From assembly GCF_900112935.1 (NCBI RefSeq), contig NZ_FONM01000001.1, positions 1 through 64,000 of the forward strand: DNA of 64,000 nt, written 5' to 3'. Under the pieces are notes generated by a model that ran no database searches, was not told where the DNA came from, and saw only the letters and a program-made list of their open reading frames with translations. The translations under genes were made by a program, and so were the position numbers. The stretch is from Trichococcus pasteurii. GTDB taxonomy: Bacteria > Bacillota > Bacilli > Lactobacillales > Aerococcaceae. Of the stretch, positions 32,374 to 41,477 are shown one piece after another. Position 1 is the first letter of the stretch; each line of letters starts with the position of its first letter.

Positions 32374-32910
32374 ATGATGAACCTGCAACTGAAAAATTTA
32401 CCATTGAGCGAGGAATTGATCCAGACAGTGCTCCGTTGGGAAAATGACCCGGCCATTTCGCCGTTCATCACCCCTCACTATGATGAAGAAAGCGAGCTGC
32501 CTTTAGTGACGGAAGGCGATGTCCGCGAGAGTCTGTCCAATCCGGACAAACGCAATTATTTCATCTGCGTGGATGACAAGCCAGTCGGTATCGCGTCGAT
32601 CATCAGGGACTTTCCTGCCCTGTTGAAGAATGACGGAAAAACAGCTTGGCTGGGCATCTTCATAGGCGAACCGGAGTGGCGCAGCAAGGGCATCGGCAAA
32701 ACGGTCATGGCCCTTTACGAAGAAGAATGCCGGAAACTCGGCTATCAGCGGATCGAACTGGGGGTCTTTTCCCACAACGCTGGTGCAATCAGCTTGTATG
32801 AAAAATCCGGATTCGCACAAATAGGCGTGATTCCCCATTTCACCTACTCACAAGGCGAATGGCGCGACGACATCCGGATGGAGAAAATTCTCCTTCCCGA
32901 TTTAGGTTAA
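32374..32910 (+). CDS. GNAT-family N-acetyltransferase (RimL-like)
   Basis: 178 residues; ATG 32374 (or 32377) after AGGAGCGAAGAA. Acetyl-CoA binding region WLGIFIGEPEWRSKGIGKTVMALYEEECRKLGYQRIELGVFSHNAGAISLYEKSGF contains the R/Q-x-x-G-x-G/A motif and the N-x-x-A-x-x-L-Y-E-K-x-G-F block. N-terminus LPLSEELIQTVLRWENDP is like that of RimL/SpeG-type enzymes that modify ribosomal proteins, polyamines or antibiotics. Not closely related to the preceding GNAT gene. 39 bases before the YibE/F pair, so cotranscription is possible. Confidence 0.9.
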   Translation: MMNLQLKNLPLSEELIQTVLRWENDPAISPFITPHYDEESELPLVTEGDVRESLSNPDKRNYFICVDDKPVGIASIIRDFPALLKNDGKTAWLGIFIGEPEWRSKGIGKTVMALYEEECRKLGYQRIELGVFSHNAGAISLYEKSGFAQIGVIPHFTYSQGEWRDDIRMEKILLPDLG

Positions 32911-32949
32911 AACCCATGCGGAAATCTATTGAAGGGAGGAACACTGTGG

Positions 32950-34071
32950 ATGAATGAATGGTTGTCAGTCAGGAAAAAAGCGATATTATTGATTTTATTC
33001 GCGGCGTTGTTGGGGATGCTGACGCTGTTCAGTTTCCATAACTACGCGTGGTACGAAGAACCGATCGCCAAAATCACTGCAGCGGAAGCCGTTGGAAACG
33101 ACGAAACGATCGGTGCCAACCGGGAAAGCTATCCCGTATACAATCAAAAACTGACGGGTCTACTGATGAGCGGGGAGTCGGAAGGGGAATTGGTTGTGCT
33201 GGAAAACAGCTATTCCGATTCACTTGCATACAGTCAAATGTATCGTTCAGGTGATGAAGTCTTCCTTTCACTGAGCGAGAGCGGTACGGGTGTCATGGCA
33301 GGCAAAATCGTCGGAGTAAAGCGGGATAAATATGTTGTCCTTTTTGGGTCCTTATTTCTTTTCGTGCTTGTGGCAACCGCGGGCAAAAAAGGCCTGCTTT
33401 CCCTAATCAGCATAGCGGGGAATATTTTGCTGTTCAGCATCGCTCTGGACAGCTATGAGATTGCGGATAATGCCCAACTATTATGGATCAGCAGTGGGGC
33501 AGTGATCGGGTGGACCGTCCTGACGCTCCTCTTGGTCAGCGGTAGAAACAGAAAGACTTACGCAGCGATCCTTTCCACTTTGATCGGAACATTCATGACC
33601 TTGATGATAGCCTACGCAGTCATTGCCTTGACGAACGGGCAGGGCCTGCGTTATGAGGAAATGCAGTTTGTGACGCATTATCCGCGGCGCATCTTCCTGT
33701 CGAGCATTTTAATAGGCTCCTTAGGTGCGGTGATGGATGTCGCCATCACGATGGTCGCAGCCATCCAGGAACTGTACGAAAAGGACCCCGCGATATCCGC
33801 CAGAGCCTTATTCCAGTCCGGACGCGAAATCGGCAAGGACATCATGGGGACGATGGCGAATGTGTTGCTTTTTGCCTATGTCAGCGGAGCGATTCCGACG
33901 CTCGTTTTTTATTTGGAGAACGGCTCCGATGTGTTCCACACTTTTTCGATGCAATTATCTTTGGAAATCACCCGGGCTTTGGCGGGCAGTCTGGGTATCG
34001 TTTTGACGGTTCCGTTGGCAATGTTCACAGCAGTCCGTCTGATTCCCAAGAAAGCAGGTGATCGCCGATGA
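32950..34071 (+). CDS. YibE/F-family membrane protein
   Basis: 373 residues from ATG 32950 (AGGGAGGA upstream; the frame opens 21 bases earlier without a site). One N-terminal helix (AILLILFAALLGMLTLFSF), an extracytoplasmic region of about 110 residues, then seven or so helices with the family block YPRRIFLSSILIGSLGAVMDVAITMVAAIQELYEKDP and GREIGKDIMGTMANVLLFAYVSGAIP. The family is of unknown function and is usually found as a gene pair, as here; the stop overlaps the next start (ATGA at 34068-34071). Confidence 0.9.
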   Translation: MNEWLSVRKKAILLILFAALLGMLTLFSFHNYAWYEEPIAKITAAEAVGNDETIGANRESYPVYNQKLTGLLMSGESEGELVVLENSYSDSLAYSQMYRSGDEVFLSLSESGTGVMAGKIVGVKRDKYVVLFGSLFLFVLVATAGKKGLLSLISIAGNILLFSIALDSYEIADNAQLLWISSGAVIGWTVLTLLLVSGRNRKTYAAILSTLIGTFMTLMIAYAVIALTNGQGLRYEEMQFVTHYPRRIFLSSILIGSLGAVMDVAITMVAAIQELYEKDPAISARALFQSGREIGKDIMGTMANVLLFAYVSGAIPTLVFYLENGSDVFHTFSMQLSLEITRALAGSLGIVLTVPLAMFTAVRLIPKKAGDRR

Positions 34072-34829
34072 GCGTGCAGCTGGTATTGGCGCTGATGCTT
34101 TTGCTGCTGATGGGGGTGGTGGGAGGCAGACGTGGTATTTCTTCATTCCTGTCGTTGTTTTTCAATTTTGCGGTCCTCTATCTATTGGTGCTGCTGTTGA
34201 TCAATGGCTTTCCTGCTCTTTTTGTGACACTGTTGGCGTGTTCGGTGGTCAGCTACATCAATTTGTTTTACATAAACGGCGTGAACGTCAAAACCAAGGC
34301 GGCTTTTATTGCCACAATCGTCACAACGTTCTTCTTGCTGTTGCTGATCATTTTTGTGCATCGGTTTGCGATGATCCAGGGCTTCGGTCCCGAGGAAGTC
34401 GAAGAGTACACGACGCTTTCCTTTTTTGTGAATGTGGATTTCGTCCAAATCGGTATTTGCACGATGATAACAGGAACGATAGCGGCCATCACGGATACCG
34501 CCATCTCCATTTCATCCTCATTGCATGAAGTCCATCACCGCAATCCGCGGTTGAGCGAAAAGGATTTGTTCCGGTCAGGGATGACGATCGGCAAGGACAT
34601 CATCGGAACGACGACGAACACGCTGTATTTTTCCTTCATCGGCGGTTATCTCGCGCTTTTCCTCTGGTTCAGGGACCTGTCCTATTCGTTTGGGGAGGCG
34701 CTGAACGCAAAAGTGCTTGTCTCGGAAGTGCTCTCCATGTTTGTCATCGGTATCGGAGTGACCGGAATCATCCCTCTCACCGCTTGGGTTACGGCACGCA
34801 TGCTGTTCAACGAATCGTCGCGGGCTTAA
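34068..34829 (+). CDS. YibE/F-family membrane protein (second of a pair)
   Basis: 253 residues, start ATG in a 4-base overlap with the previous gene, so translational coupling. Six to seven membrane helices; the conserved block is MITGTIAAITDTAISISSSLHEVHHRNPRLSEKDLFRSGMTIGKDIIGTTTNTLYFSFIGGYL, homologous to the corresponding part of the upstream protein. It lacks the N-terminal extracytoplasmic domain of its partner. Probably forms a complex with it; a transport role is often assumed but unproven. Confidence 0.9.
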   Translation: MSVQLVLALMLLLLMGVVGGRRGISSFLSLFFNFAVLYLLVLLLINGFPALFVTLLACSVVSYINLFYINGVNVKTKAAFIATIVTTFFLLLLIIFVHRFAMIQGFGPEEVEEYTTLSFFVNVDFVQIGICTMITGTIAAITDTAISISSSLHEVHHRNPRLSEKDLFRSGMTIGKDIIGTTTNTLYFSFIGGYLALFLWFRDLSYSFGEALNAKVLVSEVLSMFVIGIGVTGIIPLTAWVTARMLFNESSRA

Positions 34830-34837
34830 AATGCTTA

Positions 34838-34865
34838 TTGCCAATCAAGGAAATTGCTCTATAAT
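34838..34865 (+). promoter_or_regulatory. Promoter of the DUF1846 gene
   Basis: TTGCCA (34838-34843), 16-base spacer, TATAAT (34860-34865); the 110-base leader contains GGATG...CATCC complementarity (about 34893-34925) but no known riboswitch was recognised. Confidence 0.6.
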
Positions 34866-34981
34866 AGTTAGAGTTGAAAACAAAGCTTTTTGGATGAGGC
34901 AGGTAACACATTTCCGCATCCGGAAAAAGACGCATAACGGTAAGTATACAGATACACCATTCAGACATTGGAGGAAAACAG

Positions 34982-36490
34982 ATGAAAAAAATCGGCTTTG
35001 ATCCACAGAAATACATTGAAGAACAATCGAAATACATCCTCGAACGGGTCAACAATTACGATAAATTGTATCTTGAATTTGGAGGGAAACTGATCGGCGA
35101 CAAGCATGCGAAACGCGTATTACCTGGATTCGATGAAGACGCCAAAATCAAATTGCTGCAAAAATTGAAGGACCAAGCGGAGATCCTGATCTGCGTCTAC
35201 GCTGGCGATATCGAACGCAACAAAATCCGCGGCGACTACGGAATCACCTATGATATGGACGTTTTCCGCCTGATCGATGAGCTGAGGGAATACGGACTGG
35301 CCGTCAACAGCGTCGTCATCACGCGCTACAACGGACAGCCGGCCACCAAAGTCTTCATCAACAAACTCGAAAAACGCGACATCAAAGTCTATACCCATGG
35401 CGCCATCGAAGGCTATCCTTCCAATATCGAAACGATCGTCAGCGAAGAAGGCTTCGGCCAGAACACCTACATTCCGACGACCAAGCCGATTGTCGTCGTG
35501 ACTGCTCCAGGTCCAGGCAGCGGTAAGTTGGCTACCTGCCTGAATCAGCTGTACCACGAACGCCGTCAAGGGCGCGCGGCCGGCTATTCCAAGTTCGAGA
35601 CTTTCCCGGTTTGGAATGTTCCGTTGAAGCACCCGCTGAACATCGCCTATGAAGCCGCAACTGTCGATCTGAAGGACGTCAACATGATGGACAACTATCA
35701 TTTTGAGACCTACAACGAAGTGGCGGTCAACTATAACCGTGATTTGGAGACTTTCCCGGTCATCAAACGCATCATCGAGCGCATCACCGGCAAGGAATCC
35801 GTCTATCAGTCACCAACTGACATGGGCGTGAATCGCGTCGGCTTCGGCATCACCGACGATGAAGCAATCCGGGAAGCGTCGAAGCAGGAGATCATCCGCC
35901 GCAGTTTCGACACGGAATGCGACTACAAGAAAGGCCTGAGCGATGAAGAGACGCGTAACCATATGCGCCTGATCATGGAAGAGGTCGAATTGAAGCAAGA
36001 AGACCGGGCTCCCGTGAAGCCTGCCCGCGAATATGCGAAGCGTTTGATGAAACGCGCGGTCGACAACGAGATTCCTGCGGTCATCGCTTTCGAGCTGAAC
36101 GATGGACGGATCATCACCGGCAGAACTTCCGATCTGATGGACGCCTGTTCTTCCGCCATCTTGAACGCAATCAAAGCCTTGGCGAACATTTCCGACGACA
36201 TCCTGTTGCTGTCCCCGGTCATTCTGGAGCCGATCAAGAAGCTGAAGAGCGATGGTTTGCACAAGCGCATCCCAACCTTGACTGCGAATGAGATTCTGAT
36301 TGCTCTGTCCATTTCAGCGGTAACCAACCCGACAGCCCAGTTGGCCTACGATAAACTTTCCGAGCTGAAGGATGTGCAGGCCCATTCGACTGTCATCCTG
36401 AACAAAGACGATGATCAGATCCTTCGGAATCTTGGCCTCGATATCACTTGCGATCCAGTTTACCCATCCGAAAACCTTTACTACGTATAG
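34982..36490 (+). CDS. DUF1846 family protein
   Basis: 502 residues, ATG after GGAGGAAAACAG. The N-terminus [37 protein letters not shown] and [31 protein letters not shown] are highly characteristic of DUF1846, an abundant cytosolic protein of Firmicutes of about 500 residues. [19 protein letters not shown] near residue 180 resembles a P-loop and suggests nucleotide or phosphate binding; the C-terminal half is mainly helical. Biochemical function not established to my knowledge. Own promoter and terminator (36498-36542), therefore monocistronic. Confidence 0.93.
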   Translation: MKKIGFDPQKYIEEQSKYILERVNNYDKLYLEFGGKLIGDKHAKRVLPGFDEDAKIKLLQKLKDQAEILICVYAGDIERNKIRGDYGITYDMDVFRLIDELREYGLAVNSVVITRYNGQPATKVFINKLEKRDIKVYTHGAIEGYPSNIETIVSEEGFGQNTYIPTTKPIVVVTAPGPGSGKLATCLNQLYHERRQGRAAGYSKFETFPVWNVPLKHPLNIAYEAATVDLKDVNMMDNYHFETYNEVAVNYNRDLETFPVIKRIIERITGKESVYQSPTDMGVNRVGFGITDDEAIREASKQEIIRRSFDTECDYKKGLSDEETRNHMRLIMEEVELKQEDRAPVKPAREYAKRLMKRAVDNEIPAVIAFELNDGRIITGRTSDLMDACSSAILNAIKALANISDDILLLSPVILEPIKKLKSDGLHKRIPTLTANEILIALSISAVTNPTAQLAYDKLSELKDVQAHSTVILNKDDDQILRNLGLDITCDPVYPSENLYYV

Positions 36491-36497
36491 TATGTGC

Positions 36498-36542
36498 AGC
36501 TATCCTCTCCTGGTCTGTCTCGGGAAAGGATAGCTTTTTTTT
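36498..36542 (+). terminator. Intrinsic terminator
   Basis: AGCTATCCT pairs with AGGATAGCT across a loop, followed by eight T. Confidence 0.88.
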
Positions 36543-36565
36543 AGGACTGATGCTGATCGTTATTG

Positions 36566-37006
36566 TCATTGGTCTTCAAAATGGATGCCCCTGGGACCGA
36601 CCGAGGTGGAGAAGACGACCTGCGTGTAGGTCTTGCCGAACTGCTGCAGCTCTCCGATGAAAGTATCCAGTTCATTCGTCGTCGGAAAGGCGACTTTCAG
36701 GAGCATCGAGAATTCACCGGTCACGCAGTTGCATTCCAGCACATTCGGGATGCTGTCCACGAAAGGATAAAAAACCGGCTTTTGCTTGGGGTCGACCTCC
36801 AGATTGATGAAAGCCTTGATATTGTAGCCCAGCGTCTGCAGGTTCACATGTGCGCCGTAATCTGTGATGACGCCGTTCCTTTCCAGCTGGGCGATCCTTG
36901 CGGAAATTGCCGGCGAAGACAAAAAGGTGGCCTCGCCGATTTCCTTCAGGGAAGCCCGCGCATTTGTCTGCAGAATGTTCAAAATTTGCTTATCGATTTT
37001 ATCCAT
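36566..37006 (-). CDS. Lrp/AsnC-family transcriptional regulator
   Basis: 146 residues; minus-strand ATG with AAGGGAAGGAGCCTCTA upstream. HTH at residues 1-60 (MDKIDKQILNILQTNARASLKEIGEATFLSSPAISARIAQLERNGVI), followed by the RAM ligand-binding domain (GYNIKAFINLEVDPKQKP... NVLECNCVTGEFSMLLKVAF). Lrp-type regulators sense amino acids. It is divergent from the aspartase gene with about 250 bases between them, so aspartate or asparagine metabolism is a plausible target; this is inference. Confidence 0.93.
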   Translation of the reverse strand: MDKIDKQILNILQTNARASLKEIGEATFLSSPAISARIAQLERNGVITDYGAHVNLQTLGYNIKAFINLEVDPKQKPVFYPFVDSIPNVLECNCVTGEFSMLLKVAFPTTNELDTFIGELQQFGKTYTQVVFSTSVGPRGIHFEDQ

Positions 37007-37258
37007 TAGAGGCTCCTTCCCTTGTTGTTGTTTGCTTTTTATTCTTAAGATTCTATATCAGACCTACCAAGGGAAGCAAACGAATGCTGACATGACTTAA
37101 GAAAATAAAGTTACATCGGAAATAGCGTGGGATTCTTCTGCGGAAATACCGAATATGCAGGTTTTGTTCGCAACTTCCTTTGAGCTGTTTCATTCGGTTT
37201 GCAGGGGTGGTATTGTTTGCACTATGAATTACAGAAAAATTTCAGGGGGCAAACAGAG

Positions 37259-38677
37259 ATGAACATGAGAATTGAAGCAGACTCGATCGGAACGTTAGCA
37301 GTACCCACAGAAGCGTATTATGGTGTGCAATCGTCGCGTGCAAAGGAAAATTTCTCCATCACGGGCACGAAATTGCATCCGGAATTGATCAGCAATCTGG
37401 CGCGGATCAAGAAAGCCGCAGCTGTCGTAAATGCTCAGTCGGGGAACCTGACAGTCGGGAAAAAGGATGCGATTGTCCAAGCCTGCGACGAAATAGTGGC
37501 AGGACATTTTCATGAAGCGTTCATTGTGGATGCCATCCAAGGCGGTGCCGGAACATCGGCCAACATGAACGCCAACGAAGTCATCGCCAATCGCGCCATC
37601 GAAATTTTGGGCGGGAGAAAGGGCGACTACCGCATCGTTCATCCGAATGACGATGTGAATCTCTGCCAGTCCACCAACGATGTCTTTCCGACAGCTGGGA
37701 AAATGACCGTCCTTCAATTGCTTCCGGAGTTGGTTGCCGAACTGGAAAAACTTGAGCGGGCGTTGGCTGATAAGGCTGAAGAATTCGCCGGGGTTATCAA
37801 AATGGGGCGGACACAAATGCAGGATGCGGTCCCGACTACGTTGGGGAGAACGTTCCAGGCTTATCAATCCTTCGTCAAAAGAGATATCCGCCACCTCATG
37901 AGTGCTGCAGAAGAGATGAAGAGCATCAATCTTGGCGGGACCGCAATCGGCAATGCAATCAATGCGACGCCGGAATACTTGGAAAACATAACCGCCTTCG
38001 TGAGTGAAGAAGTGGGGATTGAATTCATGCAGGCGGAGGATCTTTTCGATGCGACCCAGAACGTGGATGGTTTCGTCAGGGTGTCGGCGGCAATCAAGAC
38101 AGCAGCGGTGAACTTGTCGAAGATGAGCAATGATTTGCGCTTGTTGTCGAGCGGCCCAAGAGCTGGCATCGGTGAAATCAATTTGCCTGCCAAGCAAAAT
38201 GGTTCCTCGATCATGCCGGGAAAAGTGAATCCGGTGATACCCGAGGTCGTCTCGCAAGTCGCTTTTCGCCTAATCGGAAACGATCTGACCATCACGATGG
38301 CTGCCGAATCCGGACAGTTGGAGCTGAATGCCTTCGAGCCGATCATTTTCCATTCGTTGTTTGAATCGATCGATTGCTTGGCGCATTCGGTTGCTACGCT
38401 GACCCTCAACTGCATTCAAGGCATCCAAGCCAATGAGATGGCCTGCTACAAACAGGTGGAAGAGAGCGCCGGCATTGCGACTGCGCTTTGCCCGACAATC
38501 GGCTACCAAAAGGCCAGCGCAATCGCCAAAGAATCACTGAAGACAGGCAAAACCGTCAGGGAATTGGTACTTGAAAAAGGACTGCTCTCGATTGAGGAAA
38601 CGGACAGCATCCTCGATCTGAAACGGATGGCCGGCATCCCTGCGGAGTCAAGCTTGTTGGCAGGCAAGGCCGTCTGA
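37259..38677 (+). CDS. aspA: Aspartate ammonia-lyase (aspartase)
   Basis: 472 residues; ATG 37259 (or 37265) after CAGGGGGCAAACAG, the longer frame from 37199 has no site. Converts L-aspartate to fumarate and ammonia. Fumarase/aspartase superfamily motifs: GGAGTSANMNANEVIANRA, NDDVNLCQSTNDVFPTA, GRTQMQDAVPTTLG, and the catalytic SS loop GSSIMPGKVNPVIPE with the active Ser. Aspartase rather than fumarase is favoured by DVNLCQSTNDVFPTAGK and by the absence of the fumarase-type B-site residues, and by the neighbouring Lrp gene. Cytosolic homotetramer. Hairpin 38687-38741 downstream. Confidence 0.9.
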   Translation: MNMRIEADSIGTLAVPTEAYYGVQSSRAKENFSITGTKLHPELISNLARIKKAAAVVNAQSGNLTVGKKDAIVQACDEIVAGHFHEAFIVDAIQGGAGTSANMNANEVIANRAIEILGGRKGDYRIVHPNDDVNLCQSTNDVFPTAGKMTVLQLLPELVAELEKLERALADKAEEFAGVIKMGRTQMQDAVPTTLGRTFQAYQSFVKRDIRHLMSAAEEMKSINLGGTAIGNAINATPEYLENITAFVSEEVGIEFMQAEDLFDATQNVDGFVRVSAAIKTAAVNLSKMSNDLRLLSSGPRAGIGEINLPAKQNGSSIMPGKVNPVIPEVVSQVAFRLIGNDLTITMAAESGQLELNAFEPIIFHSLFESIDCLAHSVATLTLNCIQGIQANEMACYKQVEESAGIATALCPTIGYQKASAIAKESLKTGKTVRELVLEKGLLSIEETDSILDLKRMAGIPAESSLLAGKAV

Positions 38678-38686
38678 TTGAATTGT

Positions 38687-38741
38687 AGGGACCAACAGAA
38701 AGCCTGACAGGTTGATTCAAGGCTTTCTGGCGGTCCTGTTT
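38687..38741 (+). terminator. Terminator-like hairpin after aspA
   Basis: CAGAAAGCCT (38696-38705) pairs with AGGCTTTCTG (38720-38729), extended by GGGACC/GGTCC, followed by TGTTTGT rather than a pure T run. Confidence 0.65.
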
Positions 38742-38841
38742 GTATCTTCAACAAGCATGGTTTATGGGCCAAAAGCAGGATTATCTAATCATTTTATAAT
38801 TGTATTCCATCACTATTATTGCTAAAATAAGCGAAGCAAAG

Positions 38842-38939
38842 TCCTTTAAACTAATCCTGAGAGATTAAAAAGGGTAACAAATCGAATATTTGATACCTTA
38901 GGTCCTTTTGCGAATATCATAATTCAAGGGCTTTTTTTT
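38842..38939 (+). promoter_or_regulatory. PyrR-binding attenuator leader of the uracil permease gene
   Basis: TCCTTTAAACTAATCCTGAGAGATTA followed by AAAAGGG at 38842-38874 has the PyrR anti-antiterminator layout: outer CCTTT/AAAGGG stem, inner stem around the conserved CCTGAGAG loop. AAGGGTA...TACCTT (38870-38900) can form the antiterminator, and GTCCTT...AAGGGC plus eight T (38902-38939) is the terminator. In pyr leaders UMP-bound PyrR stabilises the first structure and causes termination. Confidence 0.8.
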
Positions 38940-38962
38940 GCGCCCATAGGAGGAATTTGGAG

Positions 38963-40231
38963 ATGTCTTCAAAGAAAATTATTCAGGTTGACGAAAAGGT
39001 ACCTGCAAACTTGCTGATTCCGCTTAGTTTGCAACATACTTTCGCAATGTTCGGTGCTTCTGTGCTTGTGCCTATCATTTTCGGTATTGATCCGAGCATC
39101 GTACTATTGATGAACGGGGTCGCCACGCTATTATTCATTTGGATCACAAAAGGGAAATCGCCGGCCTATCTTGGTTCAAGTTTTGCATTCATCGGACCGA
39201 CAAGCATCATCATCGCTAACCAAGGTTTTGAGTATGCTCAGGGCGGTTTCGTTGTATTAGGTATCATTGGCTGTATTATGGCCTTTGTCATCCATCGTAT
39301 CGGCACAAAGTGGATCGATGTTGTCCTACCGCCTGCAGCGATGGGGGCTGTCGTTGCCTTGATCGGTCTGGAGCTGGCTCATCTTACGATTCAAGGTGGA
39401 TCGATCGGTGCGAACTTGATGACCGAAACGGCGACAGCACAGAACTTCGCTGTCTTCTTCATCACTTTAGGCACGGCTGTTCTGGGTTCCGTGCTGTTCA
39501 AAGGTTTCTTGTCCACTATCCCTATTCTGATCGCTATCGTCGTTGGCTATATCTCTGCGATTGCTTTCGGGATGGTCGACTTCACTCCGGTAATGGAAGC
39601 AGCCTTGTTTACGATGCCTCATTTCCAATTGGCAAAATTTGATATGAATGCCATCTTGACGATGCTTCCGGTTCTGCTTGTTCTTACTTCTGAACACATT
39701 GGCCACCAAGTAGTCACTTCCAACGTCGTCGGCCGCGATTTGATCAAAGATCCGGGCTTGCATCGTTCGTTGTTTGCTGATTACTTTGCATCTGCTTTAT
39801 CCGGTTTGATCGGTGGGGTTCCGACAACGACTTATGGCGAGAACATCGGGGTAATGGCGATCACACGTGTATACAGCGTGCGCGTCATCGCCGGCGCTGC
39901 AATTTTCTCCATGGTCATGTCCTTCTTCGGACCGTTGGCGGCACTGATTTCCACAATTCCTGGTGATGTAATCGGTGGTGTTACGTTCCTGCTTTACGGC
40001 ATGATCGGCACGAGCGGCTTGCGCTTATTGGTTGAAGAAAAAGTGGACTACAGCAAGTCCAAAAACCTGATCCTGACATCCATCGTTTTCGTGACTGGAT
40101 TGAGCGGCTTGACAGTTCAATTTGCAGGCATCGAATTGAGCGGAATGGTGCTTGCGAGTGTGGTCGGCATCATTTTGAGCTTATCGTTCTATCTGTTCGA
40201 AAAAGCAGGCTTGATGAACGAAACAGACTGA
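38963..40231 (+). CDS. uraA: Uracil permease (NCS2/UraA family)
   Basis: 422 residues from ATG 38963 with AGGAGG nine bases upstream. Thirteen to fourteen membrane segments; family motifs include the QHTFAMFGASVLVP N-terminus, SSFAFIGP, the conserved Glu in VLTSEHIGHQ, and GGVPTTTYGENIGV, where Glu and adjacent residues bind uracil in UraA. Proton-coupled uptake of uracil. The PyrR-type attenuator immediately upstream independently supports a pyrimidine rather than purine substrate. Monocistronic, terminator at 40237-40267. Confidence 0.94.
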   Translation: MSSKKIIQVDEKVPANLLIPLSLQHTFAMFGASVLVPIIFGIDPSIVLLMNGVATLLFIWITKGKSPAYLGSSFAFIGPTSIIIANQGFEYAQGGFVVLGIIGCIMAFVIHRIGTKWIDVVLPPAAMGAVVALIGLELAHLTIQGGSIGANLMTETATAQNFAVFFITLGTAVLGSVLFKGFLSTIPILIAIVVGYISAIAFGMVDFTPVMEAALFTMPHFQLAKFDMNAILTMLPVLLVLTSEHIGHQVVTSNVVGRDLIKDPGLHRSLFADYFASALSGLIGGVPTTTYGENIGVMAITRVYSVRVIAGAAIFSMVMSFFGPLAALISTIPGDVIGGVTFLLYGMIGTSGLRLLVEEKVDYSKSKNLILTSIVFVTGLSGLTVQFAGIELSGMVLASVVGIILSLSFYLFEKAGLMNETD

Positions 40232-40236
40232 GAACA

Positions 40237-40267
40237 GTCTGTCTCCTGATAGAATAGACAGACTTTT
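40237..40267 (+). terminator. Intrinsic terminator after uraA
   Basis: AGTCTGTCT pairs with AGACAGACT, then TTTTA. A second hairpin, ATGACGGC..GCCGTCAT with TTTT, follows at 40310-40354. Confidence 0.85.
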
Positions 40268-40435
40268 AGAGGATCCAATCTTTCCGACTGTATCAGCTTA
40301 TTAAAATTTATGACGGCTCCAATCCGGGATTTTCTGGGCTGGGGCCGTCATTTTCGCTTTTTTGAGCAGCAGTAGTATAATTGAGGCAAATGAGCAGGTT
40401 GATTTTTATGCTGACAGATGAGGGGAGTTGAGCAT

Positions 40436-40771
40436 ATGCTGACGAACAGAATGAAAATTTCAATCGTTGCGGGAGCTCTTCTGGGAGTGATCTGCATCGC
40501 GGGTGCCCAGTTGCGTTCCGGATTTGAGAAGGAGGCACTGTATCTGTTCGCCTTCTGGTACAACCGGCTGCTGATGGGTATCGTCATCGGCTTTGCAAAG
40601 GAAACGCACGAATTGAAACTAGCATTGGGAAGGGGAGCCATCCTAGGCTTGCTGGTTTCCTTTGCTTTCTACAGTTCAACAGGGTTCGAAGATCCCGTCG
40701 GTTTTGCGGCGGGCATCGGTTACGGAGTCATCATCGAGTATGTAGCATACAGATTTGCAGATAGGGGATGA
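40436..40771 (+). CDS. Small integral membrane protein of unknown family
   Basis: 111 residues from ATG 40436 with GAGGGGAG upstream. Four predicted helices: VAGALLGVICIAGAQ, EALYLFAFWYNRLLMGIVIGF, GAILGLLVSFAFYSS and FAAGIGYGVIIEYVAY. A Lys/Glu-rich loop (AKETHELKLALGRG) and Cys 21 are the only polar features. No family recognised. First gene of a three-gene unit with a DUF3159-like protein (4 bases gap) and a molybdopterin-domain lipoprotein, so it may help anchor or supply electrons to that oxidoreductase (inference). Confidence 0.8.
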   Translation: MLTNRMKISIVAGALLGVICIAGAQLRSGFEKEALYLFAFWYNRLLMGIVIGFAKETHELKLALGRGAILGLLVSFAFYSSTGFEDPVGFAAGIGYGVIIEYVAYRFADRG

Positions 40772-40775
40772 TGAT

Positions 40776-41447
40776 TTGAAAGCCAGAATCAAGGAAATAT
40801 CGGAAGAATTGAAGTTGGTCATTTCGGGGAAGACTTTCGATGCTTTATTGCCGCCTTTGCTGTTTGCCGTCGTCAACGGCAGATATCAGTTGATGGTCGC
40901 AATCATTATGGCGATTGCTTTGGCTGTGCTGTTGGGGATCATCAGAGTAGCACGGAAACAACCGTTGCGTTATGCAGCGGGTGGTTTGCTGGGGGTTTTG
41001 GTCGCCTCCGGAATCGCGTATTTCTCGAATAATGCCGCCAATTATTACCTCCCCAAAATAGTCACCAGTGCCATTCTTGTGTTGGCGGCGCTGGTGAGCC
41101 TCATCCTGGGGAAACCGATGGCCGCTTTGACGAGCCATTTGACGCGCGGATGGGATTTGGAGTGGTATTGGCGCAAGGATGTGAAGCCGGCCTATCAGGA
41201 AGTGACGGTTCTTTGGTTTTTATTTTTTCTGATGCGCTTGGCCTTGCAGGTCATTCTTTTCAGGCGCGGCGACGTTGTCGAGTTGGCTTGGACCAATACA
41301 CTCTTAGGGCTTCCAGTAACGATTGCAGGCCTGATCATCAGTTATCTCTACGGCATTTGGCGCCTCCGCAACCTGAAAGGGCCAAGCGTGGGGGAGCATC
41401 GGGAAGGGAAACCGCAACCGTGGGAAGGGCAGACACGTGGTTTTTAG
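40776..41447 (+). CDS. DUF3159-like membrane protein
   Basis: 223 residues. No ATG is well placed; TTG 40776 follows AGGGGATG by six bases and gives LKARIKEISEELKLVISGKTFDALLPPLLFAVV, so TTG is chosen (TTG 40755 is an in-frame alternative overlapping the previous gene). Five to six membrane helices. The FDALLPPLLF, LGKPMAALTSHLTRGWD and TWF-like W-rich region with a DVKPAYQEVTVLWFLFFLMRL stretch match the DUF3159 layout. Unknown function; its position between a small membrane protein and a Moco-type lipoprotein suggests a common membrane-bound system. Confidence 0.75.
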   Translation: MKARIKEISEELKLVISGKTFDALLPPLLFAVVNGRYQLMVAIIMAIALAVLLGIIRVARKQPLRYAAGGLLGVLVASGIAYFSNNAANYYLPKIVTSAILVLAALVSLILGKPMAALTSHLTRGWDLEWYWRKDVKPAYQEVTVLWFLFFLMRLALQVILFRRGDVVELAWTNTLLGLPVTIAGLIISYLYGIWRLRNLKGPSVGEHREGKPQPWEGQTRGF

Positions 41448-41477
41448 TCTGATGGGTTTAGGAAAGAAGGCTTTTTG

